Source of the DNA: Roseobacter sp. MED193
GTDB lineage: Bacteria > Pseudomonadota > Alphaproteobacteria > Rhodobacterales > Rhodobacteraceae
Length of the DNA: 64,000 bases
NCBI RefSeq assembly: GCF_000152965.1
Contig: NZ_CH902583.1
Location: forward strand, 242,238 to 306,237
Reading direction: 5' to 3'
Of this stretch, positions 36,628 through 45,589 are shown one piece after another. Both the position numbers and the translations under genes were made by a program. Each line of letters begins with the position of its first letter. The stretch's first letter is position 1. A model generated the notes under the pieces. That model was not told the origin of the DNA, searched no databases, and saw nothing but the letters and a program-made list of their open reading frames with translations.

Positions 36628-37395
36628 TCACCGGCCGCCGAAGCGTTGGCGGAGCTTTTGCATTCCGGTGATCCAGCGGCCATAGTTTGATGCTTTGGCC
36701 TGCATGTAGTCTTTGACTTGTGGATGCGGAAGGACCAGGAACTCATTGTTCTCAATCGACTTTACGCAGTAGTCCGCGACAAGATCCGGTTCCAGCATAC
36801 CGTCAAGGCTGGCCACGCTATCCTCAAACCCGCGGGTCATTTCAGACCGAACCGCTTGGGGGCACAGCACGGAAACACCAAGGCCCTGGTCGCCGTAGGT
36901 GATCGCCAACCATTCAGCAAAACCAACGGCGGCATGTTTCGTGACACCATATGGAGCCGCACCAATCTGGTTCAACAGTCCGGCTGCTGAGGCTGTGTTC
37001 AGCATATAGCCACCACCGCGCTTCATCATCCGAGGTACCAAATGGCGCGCTGCCCAAACGTGGGACATCACATTGATATCCCAAATTTTTTGCCAATCAT
37101 CATTGGAGACTTCAAAACCACCCATGGTGAGGATGCCAGCGTTGGAGCAAAACAAGTCAATTGGGGCGATGGTGTCCTCGACTGTCTCGATCAGGGCCTT
37201 TACGCTGTCCTCGCTTCCTGCATCTAAGTGGAGCGAAACACCTCCAATCTGGTCTGCCGTTGCCTTGGCGCCCTCAAGATCAATATCGGCACAGACCACA
37301 TGAGCAGCGCCCAGATCTGCAAATTTCTGTGCCAGCCCCTTGCCAATGCCCTGCGCGGCACCAGTTACAACTATGCAACTTCCCTTGATAACCAT
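36628..37395 (-). CDS. SDR family oxidoreductase
   Basis: A 255-residue classical short-chain dehydrogenase: TGAAQGIG (about residues 11-18), CADIDLEG with an Asp suggesting NAD(H) preference, NTASAAGLLNQIGAAPYGVTKHA with the catalytic Ser, Tyr and Lys. It converges on tesB with 38 bases between. The 120 bases upstream end at the insertion sequence, which may have altered its promoter. Confidence 0.88.
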   Translation of the reverse strand: MVIKGSCIVVTGAAQGIGKGLAQKFADLGAAHVVCADIDLEGAKATADQIGGVSLHLDAGSEDSVKALIETVEDTIAPIDLFCSNAGILTMGGFEVSNDDWQKIWDINVMSHVWAARHLVPRMMKRGGGYMLNTASAAGLLNQIGAAPYGVTKHAAVGFAEWLAITYGDQGLGVSVLCPQAVRSEMTRGFEDSVASLDGMLEPDLVADYCVKSIENNEFLVLPHPQVKDYMQAKASNYGRWITGMQKLRQRFGGR

Positions 37396-37522
37396 CTCTG
37401 TCGCCTTGTCCTTGGTTGTTCGGAGGAAAGGCTACTGCGGTTTCCAATGTCTGCCAATGCAGAGTGACGGAACGGAAGTAATAAATAACATAATACCAAT
37501 TATAAGCTTTTCGATTGTAGCC

Positions 37523-37564
37523 GCAAAGCGATAATGTCACCCATGAGCAAAGCAGAAGTGTCAC
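37523..37564 (+). repeat. Left-end repeat pair of the IS
   Basis: Two direct copies of an 18-base motif, GCAAAGCGATAATGTCAC (37523-37540) and GCAAAGCAGAAGTGTCAC (37547-37564), spaced 24 bases start to start. They are inverted relative to the copies at the right end and are probably transposase-binding sites. Confidence 0.8.
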
Positions 37565-37597
37565 TCTCCTCGCAAAACGATGTGAGGATGAGCGGAT

Positions 37598-38947
37598 ATG
37601 GGATGGTTGATGATGAGCGAGCGCGAGCTGAACCGCGTGGAGGTTTTGGCGCAGGTCGATGATGGCCAGTTAAGCGTCGACAACGCGGCAAACATGTTGG
37701 ATTTGACGCGTCGGCAGATATTCCGACTGTTAAAGCGGTATCGCCAGGATGGTGCGGCAGCGATCCGGCACAAGTCGCGCGGTCGCACGCCGAACAACCA
37801 AATCCACTTAGCCAAGCGTGACTATGCGCTGACCGTCATCAAGGAACAGTATCCGGATTTCGGCCCGACATTGGCCGCTGAGATGTTGGCCGAAAATCAC
37901 GGCTTCAAAGTTTCCCGCGAGACGTTGCGCAAATGGATGGCCGAGGATGGTATCTGGCTTTCTCGTAAGCAGCGCCGCCAGTTCCACCAGCCCAGATTAC
38001 GCCGGGAATGTATTGGTGAGCTGATCCAGATTGATGGCTCTGATCACCGATGGTTTGAAGATCGCGGCCCACCATGCACCCTGCTCGTCTTTATCGATGA
38101 TGCCACCAGCACGCTGATGGAGCTGAGGTTCGTCAAATCCGAGAGCACGTTCAGCTATTTCGAGGCTCTGGAAAGTTATCTGCGCCAACATGGTCGTCCC
38201 GTCGCCTTCTATTCCGACAAACACACGGTTTTCCGTGTGGCGAAGGAAGATGCCAAAGGTGGTGCCCGCATGACCCAATTTGGGCGTGCGTTGAATCAGT
38301 TGAACGTCGAGATCCTCTGCGCCAACAGCAGCCAGGCCAAGGGCCGCGTCGAACGCGCCAACAGGACGTTGCAAGATCGCCTGGTCAAGGAACTGCGCCT
38401 TGCTGACATCTGCGATATGGATGCTGGAAACGCCTATCTGCAAGGCTTCAAAGAGCGTCACAACGCCAAGTTCGCCAAAGCACCGGCCAAGCCTGACAAC
38501 CTGCATCGCGCACTCAATGTGGAGCCAGATCGGCTGGATGATGTGTTGTGCTGGCGCGAGAACCGCTATGTCGGAAAGCAGCTGACGTTCTCTTATGATC
38601 GTAAGCGGATCATGCTGGAAGAAAGTGACGTCACGCGCGGTCTGGTAGGCAAATACGTCGACACCTATGCCTTCGTGGATGGCAGGTTTGAGGTGCGCTC
38701 AAAAGGCCGCTCCCTGCCCTACAAAATCTTCGACATGGATCAGCGCGTGACCCATGCAGCTATCACCGACAACAAGCGCCTCGGTGCGGTTCTGGAACAC
38801 ATCAAAGAGATACAGGACGCCGCACCGCCCAAATATCCAGTTAGGACAAACTCTGAGAAGATGGGCTATAAGCCGCAAGGCCGACCTTCAGGATCGAAAG
38901 CAAAGAGGCAGCGAGATGAAACAAATCAAGCTACGCGTAGTATCTGA
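37598..38947 (+). CDS. ISNCY/IS1202-type DDE transposase
   Basis: A 449-residue transposase with an N-terminal helix-turn-helix (LSVDNAANMLDLTRRQIFRL, about residues 25-44), then a retroviral-type integrase core with D146 (IQIDGSDHRW), D207 (FYSDKHTVF) and E252 (AKGRVERANRTLQDR), giving the DDE triad. Length suits the IS1202 group of 'not classified yet' elements. ATGs at 37610 and 37613 are alternative starts. All three acidic residues are present and the frame is intact, so the element may be active. Confidence 0.9.
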   Translation: MGWLMMSERELNRVEVLAQVDDGQLSVDNAANMLDLTRRQIFRLLKRYRQDGAAAIRHKSRGRTPNNQIHLAKRDYALTVIKEQYPDFGPTLAAEMLAENHGFKVSRETLRKWMAEDGIWLSRKQRRQFHQPRLRRECIGELIQIDGSDHRWFEDRGPPCTLLVFIDDATSTLMELRFVKSESTFSYFEALESYLRQHGRPVAFYSDKHTVFRVAKEDAKGGARMTQFGRALNQLNVEILCANSSQAKGRVERANRTLQDRLVKELRLADICDMDAGNAYLQGFKERHNAKFAKAPAKPDNLHRALNVEPDRLDDVLCWRENRYVGKQLTFSYDRKRIMLEESDVTRGLVGKYVDTYAFVDGRFEVRSKGRSLPYKIFDMDQRVTHAAITDNKRLGAVLEHIKEIQDAAPPKYPVRTNSEKMGYKPQGRPSGSKAKRQRDETNQATRSI

Positions 38948-39191
38948 CGACGGTGTCGAGGCGACCATATCGACCGATGGCAGCCAAGGCGGCGTCGAGG
39001 ACTACTATGCGGTTGTTTCAGTGGACGGTTTCATCAAGGAAAAGAAAGTCTACGGGATAGACCCAGTTCAATCCTTTGTGCTGGGTCTCAAGTTGATCGA
39101 AGAACTGACAACGGACAAACGCATTGGCGACGACGATGACGTGGCAATCACCCCCGGCGCATCATGGCGTATTGAGGTCGTCGAAGACTAA
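38916..39191 (+). CDS. Small passenger protein inside the IS (hypothetical)
   Basis: A 91-residue acidic protein beginning MKQIKLRVVSDDGVEATIST, with a DPVQSFVLGLKLIEEL helix and a Trp near the end. It overlaps the transposase 3' end by 32 bases in another frame, with GAGGCAGCGAG just upstream of the ATG, and lies inside the terminal repeats. The layout (beta-rich first half, helix with a Q-x-F-x-L-x-L pattern) faintly resembles small proteins grouped as DUF6968, but I cannot confirm this. Function unknown; possibilities include a transposition accessory or a cargo protein. Confidence 0.65.
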   Translation: MKQIKLRVVSDDGVEATISTDGSQGGVEDYYAVVSVDGFIKEKKVYGIDPVQSFVLGLKLIEELTTDKRIGDDDDVAITPGASWRIEVVED

Positions 39192-39215
39192 GCCTTGCTC
39201 ATGTCGCGCCCCTTG

Positions 39216-39334
39216 GTGACATTCCTGCTTTGCGCAACCAGTGACATTTCTGAATGGCGTTTACATCGATCTACAAGGCTTGTGTTTGGTGGTGACGTTT
39301 CTGCATTGTACAGCCGGTGACATTTCCGAATGGT
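39216..39334 (-). repeat. Right-end four-copy repeat array of the IS
   Basis: Four copies of the same motif in the inverse orientation: GTGACATTCCTGCTTTGC (39216-39233), GTGACATTTCTGAATGGC (39241-39258), GTGACGTTTCTGCATTGT (39292-39309) and GTGACATTTCCGAATGGT (39317-39334). Spacings start to start are 25, 51 and 25 bases, all near multiples of 25, so the sites recur at a regular phase. The innermost copy best matches the left-end copies. Confidence 0.8.
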
Positions 39335-39346
39335 GTATACACGTTG

Positions 39347-41107
39347 CTAAGCGCTCTGTTTGCTCAAGTTCTGAAAGGCACAGTTTTGCGACAAAAAGAC
39401 CTGGCCTGTAAGATCCTGCAAGAAATGGCTGCGCTTCAAACGATCCATAACCGGTCCTTTTACCTCAGAGAGATGCAGTTTGACGCCTAGATCCCCAAGT
39501 TGATGGTTTATCGCCTCAAGAGATTCCAAGGCACTAAGATCGATTTCATTCACTGCGGAACACATCAAAACAACGTGGCGTAGCTGGCCATTGCCTCGGT
39601 GCACCCGTTCCAGGATCAACTCCTCCATGCGCCGGGCATTGGCGAAATACAGGCTCTCATCAATCCTGAGAGTCACCAGCGATGGATCCGTCAAGACCTG
39701 GTGGCGGTCAATGTTTCTGAAATGCTCACTGCCCGGCACCTGCCCGACCTCCGCCACATGGGGACGCGAGGTCTTCCACAGAAACAGCGCGATTGATGTC
39801 AAAACACCGGCGCCCACCCCGGTTTCCACTCCGATCAAAAGAGTCAGGACTACGGTAACGAAGACCGCAGCAAAGTCCGCTCGGGAATAGCTCCAGGCGG
39901 TTTTAAGGATAGACAGATCAACAAGCGAGAGAACCGCCACGATGATTGTTGCTGCCAATGTTGCCGTTGGCAGAAAATAAAGAAATGGCGTCAGATAGAG
40001 AGCAGCTAAGGTCAAACCTATCGCCGTCAAAGCGCCGGCAGCAGGTGTTCGTGCACCTGCGTCAAAATTCACCACTGATCTGGCGAAACCACCTGTGACC
40101 GCATAGCCCCCCGACAGGCCTGATGCGATATTGGCGGCCCCCAGGGCTGTGAGTTCTTGATTGGGGTCAATTTTTTGGCGGCGCTTGGCGGCGAGGGTCT
40201 GGGCGACGGAAACGCTTTCGACATAGCCGATGATGGTGATCAAGACGGCTGGCCCTATCAACGCCGTCAAGAGCGAACGGTCCAGTTGCGGCATTCCAAT
40301 TGGCGGCAAGCCTGTCGGCACCGCACCAACGACCGAAACCTCAAGGGCGGGCAAATCAAATCCCCAGGAGAGCGCGATGGTCCCCAGTACCGCAAAAACC
40401 GGACCGATACGAACGATTGTGCCTGACATCTGTTTTGACAGCCCAAGCTTGTTCTGCAGCAGGTCAGACAGTCCAAGACGTAGCCAAAACAGGAAGGCCA
40501 AAACCCCAAGCCCGAGAATTAGCGTGACAAAGTTGACTTGCCCAAGCCCCTGCCCCAATGAGCTTAGGATCTCTGGTAGATTATGGCCTGACGCCTGGAC
40601 GCCCAGGATATGTTTGGCCTGGCTGATGGCAATCAGCAGCCCCGATGCGGTGATAAATCCGGCAATGACGGGATGAGAAAGCAGGTTGGCGACCACCCCC
40701 AACTTAAGCGCGCCCATCGCCACCAGCAGTGTGCCAGACATCAACGCCAAGACCGCCGAGGCTGCCACATAGTCCTCCAGGGTTTCCAATCCTAAAGCCG
40801 AAAGTGCAGAGGCCGACATCAAGGACACCACCGCCACGGGGCCCACTGCCAAGACCCGGGATGTGCCAAAAATGGCATAGGCGACCAAGGGCAGGATCGA
40901 GGCATAGAGCCCAACCTCTGCGGGTAGTCCTGCCAGCAGCGCATAGGCCAAAGACTGCGGTATCAGCATGATGGTGACGATGATTGCAGCGGTTAAATCG
41001 CCGCCCAGATCTTGGCGGCTGTATCCGGATCCCCAGTTTAAGATTGGGAAGAGCTGCGACCATCGAACATTTGGCAGGGTGATTTTTGTCATAGCGGCTT
41101 TCATCAT
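39347..41107 (-). CDS. SulP family inorganic anion transporter
   Basis: A 586-residue SLC26/SulP transporter. The membrane part (about residues 25-430) has the signature LTAAIIVTIMLIPQSLAYAL near the start, and a C-terminal STAS domain follows (about 455-570; LRIDESLYFANARRMEELIL, then VVLMCSAVNEIDLSALESLE). Such proteins carry sulfate, bicarbonate or other anions, probably with protons or sodium. A second ATG at 41092 is an alternative start. The stop codon is six bases from the end of the neighbouring IS, but the STAS domain looks complete. Confidence 0.92.
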   Translation of the reverse strand: MMKAAMTKITLPNVRWSQLFPILNWGSGYSRQDLGGDLTAAIIVTIMLIPQSLAYALLAGLPAEVGLYASILPLVAYAIFGTSRVLAVGPVAVVSLMSASALSALGLETLEDYVAASAVLALMSGTLLVAMGALKLGVVANLLSHPVIAGFITASGLLIAISQAKHILGVQASGHNLPEILSSLGQGLGQVNFVTLILGLGVLAFLFWLRLGLSDLLQNKLGLSKQMSGTIVRIGPVFAVLGTIALSWGFDLPALEVSVVGAVPTGLPPIGMPQLDRSLLTALIGPAVLITIIGYVESVSVAQTLAAKRRQKIDPNQELTALGAANIASGLSGGYAVTGGFARSVVNFDAGARTPAAGALTAIGLTLAALYLTPFLYFLPTATLAATIIVAVLSLVDLSILKTAWSYSRADFAAVFVTVVLTLLIGVETGVGAGVLTSIALFLWKTSRPHVAEVGQVPGSEHFRNIDRHQVLTDPSLVTLRIDESLYFANARRMEELILERVHRGNGQLRHVVLMCSAVNEIDLSALESLEAINHQLGDLGVKLHLSEVKGPVMDRLKRSHFLQDLTGQVFLSQNCAFQNLSKQSA

Positions 41108-41250
41108 TGCGAGGGGCGCAAGCCTGTGCGCGTTTACACATTCACTTATTTATATGTTAAGTGGCGAGAGTAAACCCCTAGGACTGAGCAAATTGATACA
41201 AAAGCCTTTCCAACAGCAAGAGAATGCGTTAACCTATTTTAAATTTGCAT

Positions 41251-41559
41251 TTATATGGGTGTTTCTTTGAGAGTGAACCTGAATGCTTTGCATTTTTTGG
41301 CGTGTATCGATGCAAAATCATAGCCCCATATCTGCAAGGCCGGTGGGGCATGAACTTGATACTCCGTCGAGCTTATGTCGATCAGATGCATTTCTGCAAG
41401 ATGCCCCCGCCCCTTGGCAATAAAGTCGACCCTAGCAAATTTACCTGTATCGGGGTTATTTTTTGGGAAGGCCTTTGCAAGTTTTCCGCATAACCGTCGG
41501 CAGATTAACCTTCCGCCCTTTGGCTCGGATGTTTGTTCTCGCGTTGCTACCGTAAGCAT
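41251..41559 (-). CDS. Doubtful small ORF (102 aa), weak PilZ-like resemblance
   Basis: Same strand as SulP and 144 bases upstream of it. The N-terminal third is basic and low in complexity; the middle reads like a beta-barrel (VDF...LIDISS...HAPPAL). No strong ribosome-binding site is seen at the ATG. It may be a decayed gene or chance. Confidence 0.22.
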   Translation of the reverse strand: MLTVATREQTSEPKGGRLICRRLCGKLAKAFPKNNPDTGKFARVDFIAKGRGHLAEMHLIDISSTEYQVHAPPALQIWGYDFASIHAKKCKAFRFTLKETPI

Positions 41560-41755
41560 TCCAATGTTTCTTGGGGGTTTCCCGGAGATATCCTGTCATC
41601 TAAGCGCGCCTAGTGGTTAAGGGGTTTGGATCCAAAGCCGTAGCTGGATGGAAGAATACAACGCCCAAGTTCTTTGCAGGGCTATCGGGACGCACTGGAA
41701 TTTTGCCGTATTTGCAGCTTTGCATGACGAAATTGCATCAACGCAAAGGTGAGCC

Positions 41756-41791
41756 AAAAAAGTGGCGAGGGATGTTGCTTCATCCCTCGCC
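41756..41791 (-). terminator. Rho-independent terminator of gcdH
   Basis: On the minus strand GGCGAGGGATG pairs perfectly with CATCCCTCGCC (11 pairs, six-base loop) and is followed by ACTTTTTT. Confidence 0.92.
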
Positions 41792-41841
41792 TAGTTTCGG
41801 GACCAAAGGGTCCGAACGAATTATCTGAAAGCGAAAGCTCT

Positions 41842-43062
41842 TTAGAAAAATGCCTGTAGGCCGGTCTGAGCCCGCCCGAGGATCAAGGCATGCACGTCGT
41901 GGGTGCCCTCATAGGTGTTAACGGTCTCCAGGTTCACCATGTGACGGATGACGTTGAACTCTAGGCTGATACCGTTGCCACCGTGCATGTCGCGGGCATT
42001 GCGAGCAATCTCCAGCGCCTTGCCACAGTTGTTGCGTTTGACGATTGAGATCATTTCAGGCGCTGCATTGGCCTCATCCATCAAGCGACCAACACGCAGA
42101 GATGACTGCAACCCAAGGGTGATTTCGGTTTGCATATTGGCGAGCTTCAGTTGGAAGAGCTGGGTGTTGGCCAGTGGGCGGCCGAACTGGGTGCGGTCCA
42201 GACCGTATTGACGGGCGGCATGCCAGCAGGCCTCAGCCGCGCCCATAGCGCCCCAGCTGATGCCGTAGCGCGCACGGTTCAGACAGCCAAAGGGTCCTTT
42301 CAGCCCCTGCACATGAGGGAGCAGCGCGTCTTCGCCCACTTCGACGCCATCCATGACGATCTCACCGGTAATTGAGGCGCGCAAAGAGGCCTTGTTCTGG
42401 ATCTTCGGTGCAGAAAGCCCCTTCATGCCCTTTTCAAGGACGAAGCCGCGGATCTTGCCGCCGTGTTCTTCGGATTTGGCCCAGACCACAAAGACATCCG
42501 CAATGGGTGCGTTGGAGATCCACATCTTGGAACCAGTCAGCTTGTAACCTGTCGCGGTTTTCTCGGCGCGGGTCTTCATGCCCGCCGGATCTGAACCCGC
42601 ATCGGGTTCCGTCAGGCCAAAACAGCCAATCCATTCGCCAGACGCAAGTTTGGGCAGATATTTCTGACGCTGCTCTTCGCTGCCATAGGCGTAAATCGGG
42701 TACATCACCAGCGAGCTCTGCACCGACATCATGGAACGATAGCCGCTGTCGACGCGCTCTACTTCGCGGGCAACCAACCCATAGGATACATAGCCGCCGC
42801 CCAATCCGCCGTATTCTTCGGGAATTGTGGTCCCCAGCAAGCCCATTTCGCCCATCTCGCGAAAGATCGCTGGATCTGTCTCTTCGTTTTCATAAGCGGC
42901 GGTGACCCGGGGTTGCAGTTTTTCTTGTGCATAGGCGCGTGCAGAGGCGGTGATCATCCGCTCATCTTCAGTCAGCTGATCTTCCATACGCAGAGGATCT
43001 TCCCAGGTGAATCCTCCCAGATCAGGTGCATCTTTGGCGCGTAGGCTTGGCTTGTCAGTCAT
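41842..43062 (-). CDS. gcdH: Glutaryl-CoA dehydrogenase
   Basis: A 406-residue ACAD that oxidises and decarboxylates glutaryl-CoA to crotonyl-CoA in lysine, hydroxylysine and tryptophan breakdown. The signatures [38 protein letters not shown] and [19 protein letters not shown] (with the catalytic Glu) fit glutaryl-CoA dehydrogenases specifically. The ATG at 43062 ([10 protein letters not shown]) follows GAGGG; the frame extends 14 codons further without support. A LysR gene reads divergently 109 bases away and is its probable regulator. Confidence 0.93.
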   Translation of the reverse strand: MTDKPSLRAKDAPDLGGFTWEDPLRMEDQLTEDERMITASARAYAQEKLQPRVTAAYENEETDPAIFREMGEMGLLGTTIPEEYGGLGGGYVSYGLVAREVERVDSGYRSMMSVQSSLVMYPIYAYGSEEQRQKYLPKLASGEWIGCFGLTEPDAGSDPAGMKTRAEKTATGYKLTGSKMWISNAPIADVFVVWAKSEEHGGKIRGFVLEKGMKGLSAPKIQNKASLRASITGEIVMDGVEVGEDALLPHVQGLKGPFGCLNRARYGISWGAMGAAEACWHAARQYGLDRTQFGRPLANTQLFQLKLANMQTEITLGLQSSLRVGRLMDEANAAPEMISIVKRNNCGKALEIARNARDMHGGNGISLEFNVIRHMVNLETVNTYEGTHDVHALILGRAQTGLQAFF

Positions 43063-43171
43063 TGAAAGACCCTCAGGTTTGGAGATGTGATGATTGTTGT
43101 CCAAAGATTAACAGTGGGACGGACAAAAAAACAGCGAGACTTTGGCATTCAAATATGCATAAAACTCATAC

Positions 43172-44086
43172 ATGCAGCATCCTCGACGTTTTCTCCCTTC
43201 AATTTCTGCTCTGCGCGCCCTCGAAGCGTTGGATCGTCTCGGCAGTGCTTCGGCTGCGGCGGAGGAGCTGTGCCTGACCCAAGGTGCGGTTAGTCGGCAA
43301 TTACAATCGCTTGAAGCCCAACTCGGGGTTTCGCTTGTGCAGCGCGATCGCAAGAAACTTCACCTGACTCCAGAGGCTGAAACCTATGCGCGCGAGATCC
43401 GCGAGGCTCTGGATAAGATCACCCAGTCCACACTGCGGGTGCAGACCGCCCCTATGGCTGGAACACTTAATCTTGCGATTCTTCCCGCCTTTGGGATGCG
43501 GTGGTTGATGCCGCGCCTGCCAGAGTTTGCCCGCCGTCATCCTGATATCACCATCAATATGACCACGCGCTTGCAGGCCTTTAGTTTTGGCAGCGAACCT
43601 ATTGATGCAGCAATTCATTTTGGTACTGCTGATTGGCCGGGCACCGAATCCATGCTGCTAAAATCTGAGCAGCTCTTGCCGGTTTGTAGCCCGCAAATGG
43701 TCCCGATTGGAACCTATGTTGCCCCCAAGAACATATTGGACATGCCGCTGTTACATATTCAGACCCGGCCCAAGGCCTGGCTGGATTGGTTTGAGCAGCA
43801 TAGTGTTTCGGCCAGCCCAGAGGGTCTGGGCGGGACAATGTATGATCAATTCTCAACCATTACCCAGGCTGCATTGCACGGGTTGGGGGTGGCCTTGATG
43901 CCGGATTATCTTGTGGAACAGGATATCGCCACCGGTAGGTTGGCTGCGCTACAATCACGCCCCAGTGAGGCCGCAGGCGCCTATTTTCTGGTCTGGCCAA
44001 AGAATAAATCGCGTGATCCGGCGCTGACAAAGTTTCGGCTCTGGCTTGAAGGTCAAGCACAGCCAGAAGACCCGCTACCGCGATAG
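43172..44086 (+). CDS. LysR family transcriptional regulator (GcvA-like, probable gcdH regulator)
   Basis: A 304-residue LTTR: N-terminal winged helix (LRALEALDRLGSASAAAEEL, then CLTQGAVSRQLQSLEAQLGV, residues about 11-50) and a periplasmic-binding-protein-like effector domain with IDAAIHFGTADWPG, a GcvA-subgroup pattern. It is divergent from gcdH, the usual LTTR arrangement. Related regulators of gcdH respond to glutarate. The upstream AT-rich stretch with ATGCAT near 43154 may include its binding site. Confidence 0.88.
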   Translation: MQHPRRFLPSISALRALEALDRLGSASAAAEELCLTQGAVSRQLQSLEAQLGVSLVQRDRKKLHLTPEAETYAREIREALDKITQSTLRVQTAPMAGTLNLAILPAFGMRWLMPRLPEFARRHPDITINMTTRLQAFSFGSEPIDAAIHFGTADWPGTESMLLKSEQLLPVCSPQMVPIGTYVAPKNILDMPLLHIQTRPKAWLDWFEQHSVSASPEGLGGTMYDQFSTITQAALHGLGVALMPDYLVEQDIATGRLAALQSRPSEAAGAYFLVWPKNKSRDPALTKFRLWLEGQAQPEDPLPR

Positions 44087-44165
44087 GCGCTGCCTGTGAT
44101 CGACCGCGACAGCAAACGGGCGCCGAGTGACGCCCATTGAAGTGTTCATACGGTCTGGCGAGGCC

Positions 44166-44855
44166 TTAGCCTAAAGCGTAGCCCGCGCCGCGCACCGTGC
44201 GCACCGGATCAGCACCACCAAACTGGGTCAGCGCCTTACGCAGACGGCCGATATGCACATCTACCGTTCGCGTGTCGACATAGATATCACGCCCCCAAAC
44301 CCGATCCAGCAACTGTTCTCTGCTCCAGACGCGACCTGGTTTCTCCATAAAGGTAGAGAGCAGGCGGAACTCTGTGGGGCCAAGTTTCAGCGAATTATCG
44401 GACCGGCTGACCTTATGGGTTTCGGCGTCCAGGATTATGTCGTCAAACTCAAGACGCATCCCAACAGTAGAGGGGCGCACGCGCCGCAGCTGGGTGCGGA
44501 CCCGTGCCATCAGCTCGATCACAGAATAGGGTTTGACCACATAATCGTCGGCACCTGTCTCAAGCCCACGCACCTTGTCCACCTCTTCGGATCGGGCCGA
44601 AAGCATGATGATTGGAATCCCGCGGGTTTCTGGCCGTGTCTTCAAACGCCGACAGACTTCGATCCCGCTTAGATTTGGCATCATCCAATCCAGCACGATG
44701 ATATCGGGCATGTCTTCTTCAACAAGCAGCAAGCCTTCTTCGCCGTTTTCTGCCCGGATGACACGAAAGCCATCGGCCTCAAGATTGTAGGCAAGGACCT
44801 CTCGCTGGGCTAACTCATCCTCGATGATCAGAACTGTCGGCTGATCGGCAGTCAT
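44166..44855 (-). CDS. phoB: Phosphate regulon response regulator PhoB
   Basis: A 229-residue OmpR-class regulator. The receiver has acidic residues near the N terminus (IEDE) and phospho-acceptor D56 (VLDWMMP), with K in VVKPYS. The C-terminal winged helix has SLKLGPTEFRLLSTFMEKPG and VDVHIGRLRKAL. Same length as E. coli PhoB. Last in phoR-pstSCAB-phoU-phoB; three bases separate it from phoU. Phosphorylated PhoB would activate the Pho box ahead of pstS. Confidence 0.96.
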   Translation of the reverse strand: MTADQPTVLIIEDELAQREVLAYNLEADGFRVIRAENGEEGLLLVEEDMPDIIVLDWMMPNLSGIEVCRRLKTRPETRGIPIIMLSARSEEVDKVRGLETGADDYVVKPYSVIELMARVRTQLRRVRPSTVGMRLEFDDIILDAETHKVSRSDNSLKLGPTEFRLLSTFMEKPGRVWSREQLLDRVWGRDIYVDTRTVDVHIGRLRKALTQFGGADPVRTVRGAGYALG

Positions 44856-44858
44856 GGA

Positions 44859-45569
44859 TCAGGCCTCCTCTGTCGAAATGGAGGTGAAATCTGCTTTGGG
44901 CCGGTCATCCTCTGGCCGACGACCGGTCACCAGATAGATTAGCTCTTCAGCGATGGAGGTGACGTGATCCCCCATGCGTTCGATGTTTTTTGCAATGAAG
45001 TGCAGATGCATACAGGCTGTAATGTTGCGCGGATCTTCCATCATATGGGTCAAGAACTCGCGGAACAGTGCGTTGTACATCTGGTCCACCTCACGATCCC
45101 GCGTGATTACATCGGCAGCCAGTTCTGTATCGCGTTGAATATAGGCATCCAAAGCGTCCTTTAGCATCAGCTCGACTTCACGAGCCATGCGGCGCAGGGC
45201 GGCAGAGCTGTCTGTATTGTCATGCCACTGCACCAAAACACCCGTGCGCTTGGCAATGTTTTTTGAATAGTCGCCAATACGCTCCAGGTTACCTGCAATC
45301 TTCATCACGGACAGAACGACCCGCAGATCAACCGCAGCCGGGGCCCGCATCGCAATGACGCGGGCGGATTCTTCGTTAATCAGCTCTTCCAGTCCATCAA
45401 TGGCCTTGTCGCCTAGACGCACCTTTTGTGCCAGTTCCTCGTCGCGGGTTTCCAGAGCCCGTGCTGAATCGACAATTGCCGCTTCAACCAGGCCACCCAT
45501 CTTCATGATCTGGGCTTGAATAGCTTCGAGATCCCGATCAAAGGCGGAGGCAATATGTTGTTCTACCAT
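44859..45569 (-). CDS. phoU: Phosphate signalling protein PhoU
   Basis: A 236-residue all-helical protein with two PhoU repeats (IASAFDRDLEAIQAQIMKMG at the start; later repeat containing RNITACMHLHFIAKNIERMG and DHVTSIAEELIYL with the metal-binding E/D-x3-D-type clusters). It links Pst transport status to PhoR and keeps the regulon off when phosphate is sufficient. Twenty bases downstream of pstB. Confidence 0.96.
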   Translation of the reverse strand: MVEQHIASAFDRDLEAIQAQIMKMGGLVEAAIVDSARALETRDEELAQKVRLGDKAIDGLEELINEESARVIAMRAPAAVDLRVVLSVMKIAGNLERIGDYSKNIAKRTGVLVQWHDNTDSSAALRRMAREVELMLKDALDAYIQRDTELAADVITRDREVDQMYNALFREFLTHMMEDPRNITACMHLHFIAKNIERMGDHVTSIAEELIYLVTGRRPEDDRPKADFTSISTEEA

Positions 45570-45589
45570 GGTTTTTTCCTTTGTGGGCT

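Larger units (their letters stand above)
37516..39341 (+). mobile_element. Insertion sequence, ISNCY/IS1202-type, about 1.83 kb
   Basis: The element is delimited by imperfect terminal inverted repeats starting TGTA: left 37516-37542 and right 39315-39341 (18 of 27 positions agree by hand alignment). It encodes a DDE transposase and a second small ORF. Arrays of an 18-base motif ending in TGTCAC lie inside both ends. No perfect target duplication is seen next to the proposed ends (CGAT against CGTT only). It sits between an SDR and the 3' end of a SulP gene, six bases from the SulP stop codon. Confidence 0.8.
41108..41841. other. Long intergenic region, A/T-richer, without a secure gene
   Basis: 734 bases between SulP and gcdH. 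It holds the gcdH terminator at its right end and presumably the SulP promoter at its left. One 102-codon open frame (41251-41559, minus) has a segment ARVDFIAKGRGHLAEMHLID followed by ISST that faintly recalls PilZ-domain proteins, but the key R-x3-R and D-x-S-x2-G motifs are not complete, so I do not call it a gene with confidence. Confidence 0.5.

Noticed and set aside
37496..37515. Target-site duplication of the insertion sequence
   Set aside because: Bases just left of 37516 and right of 39341 share only an imperfect CGAT/CGTT and an offset TAAGC; no clear duplication, so none is annotated.
41590..41640. tRNA-like stretch (CTAGTGGTTAAGG) between SulP and gcdH
   Set aside because: The TAGTGGTTA piece resembles a D-arm, but no acceptor stem, anticodon arm or T-loop follows.
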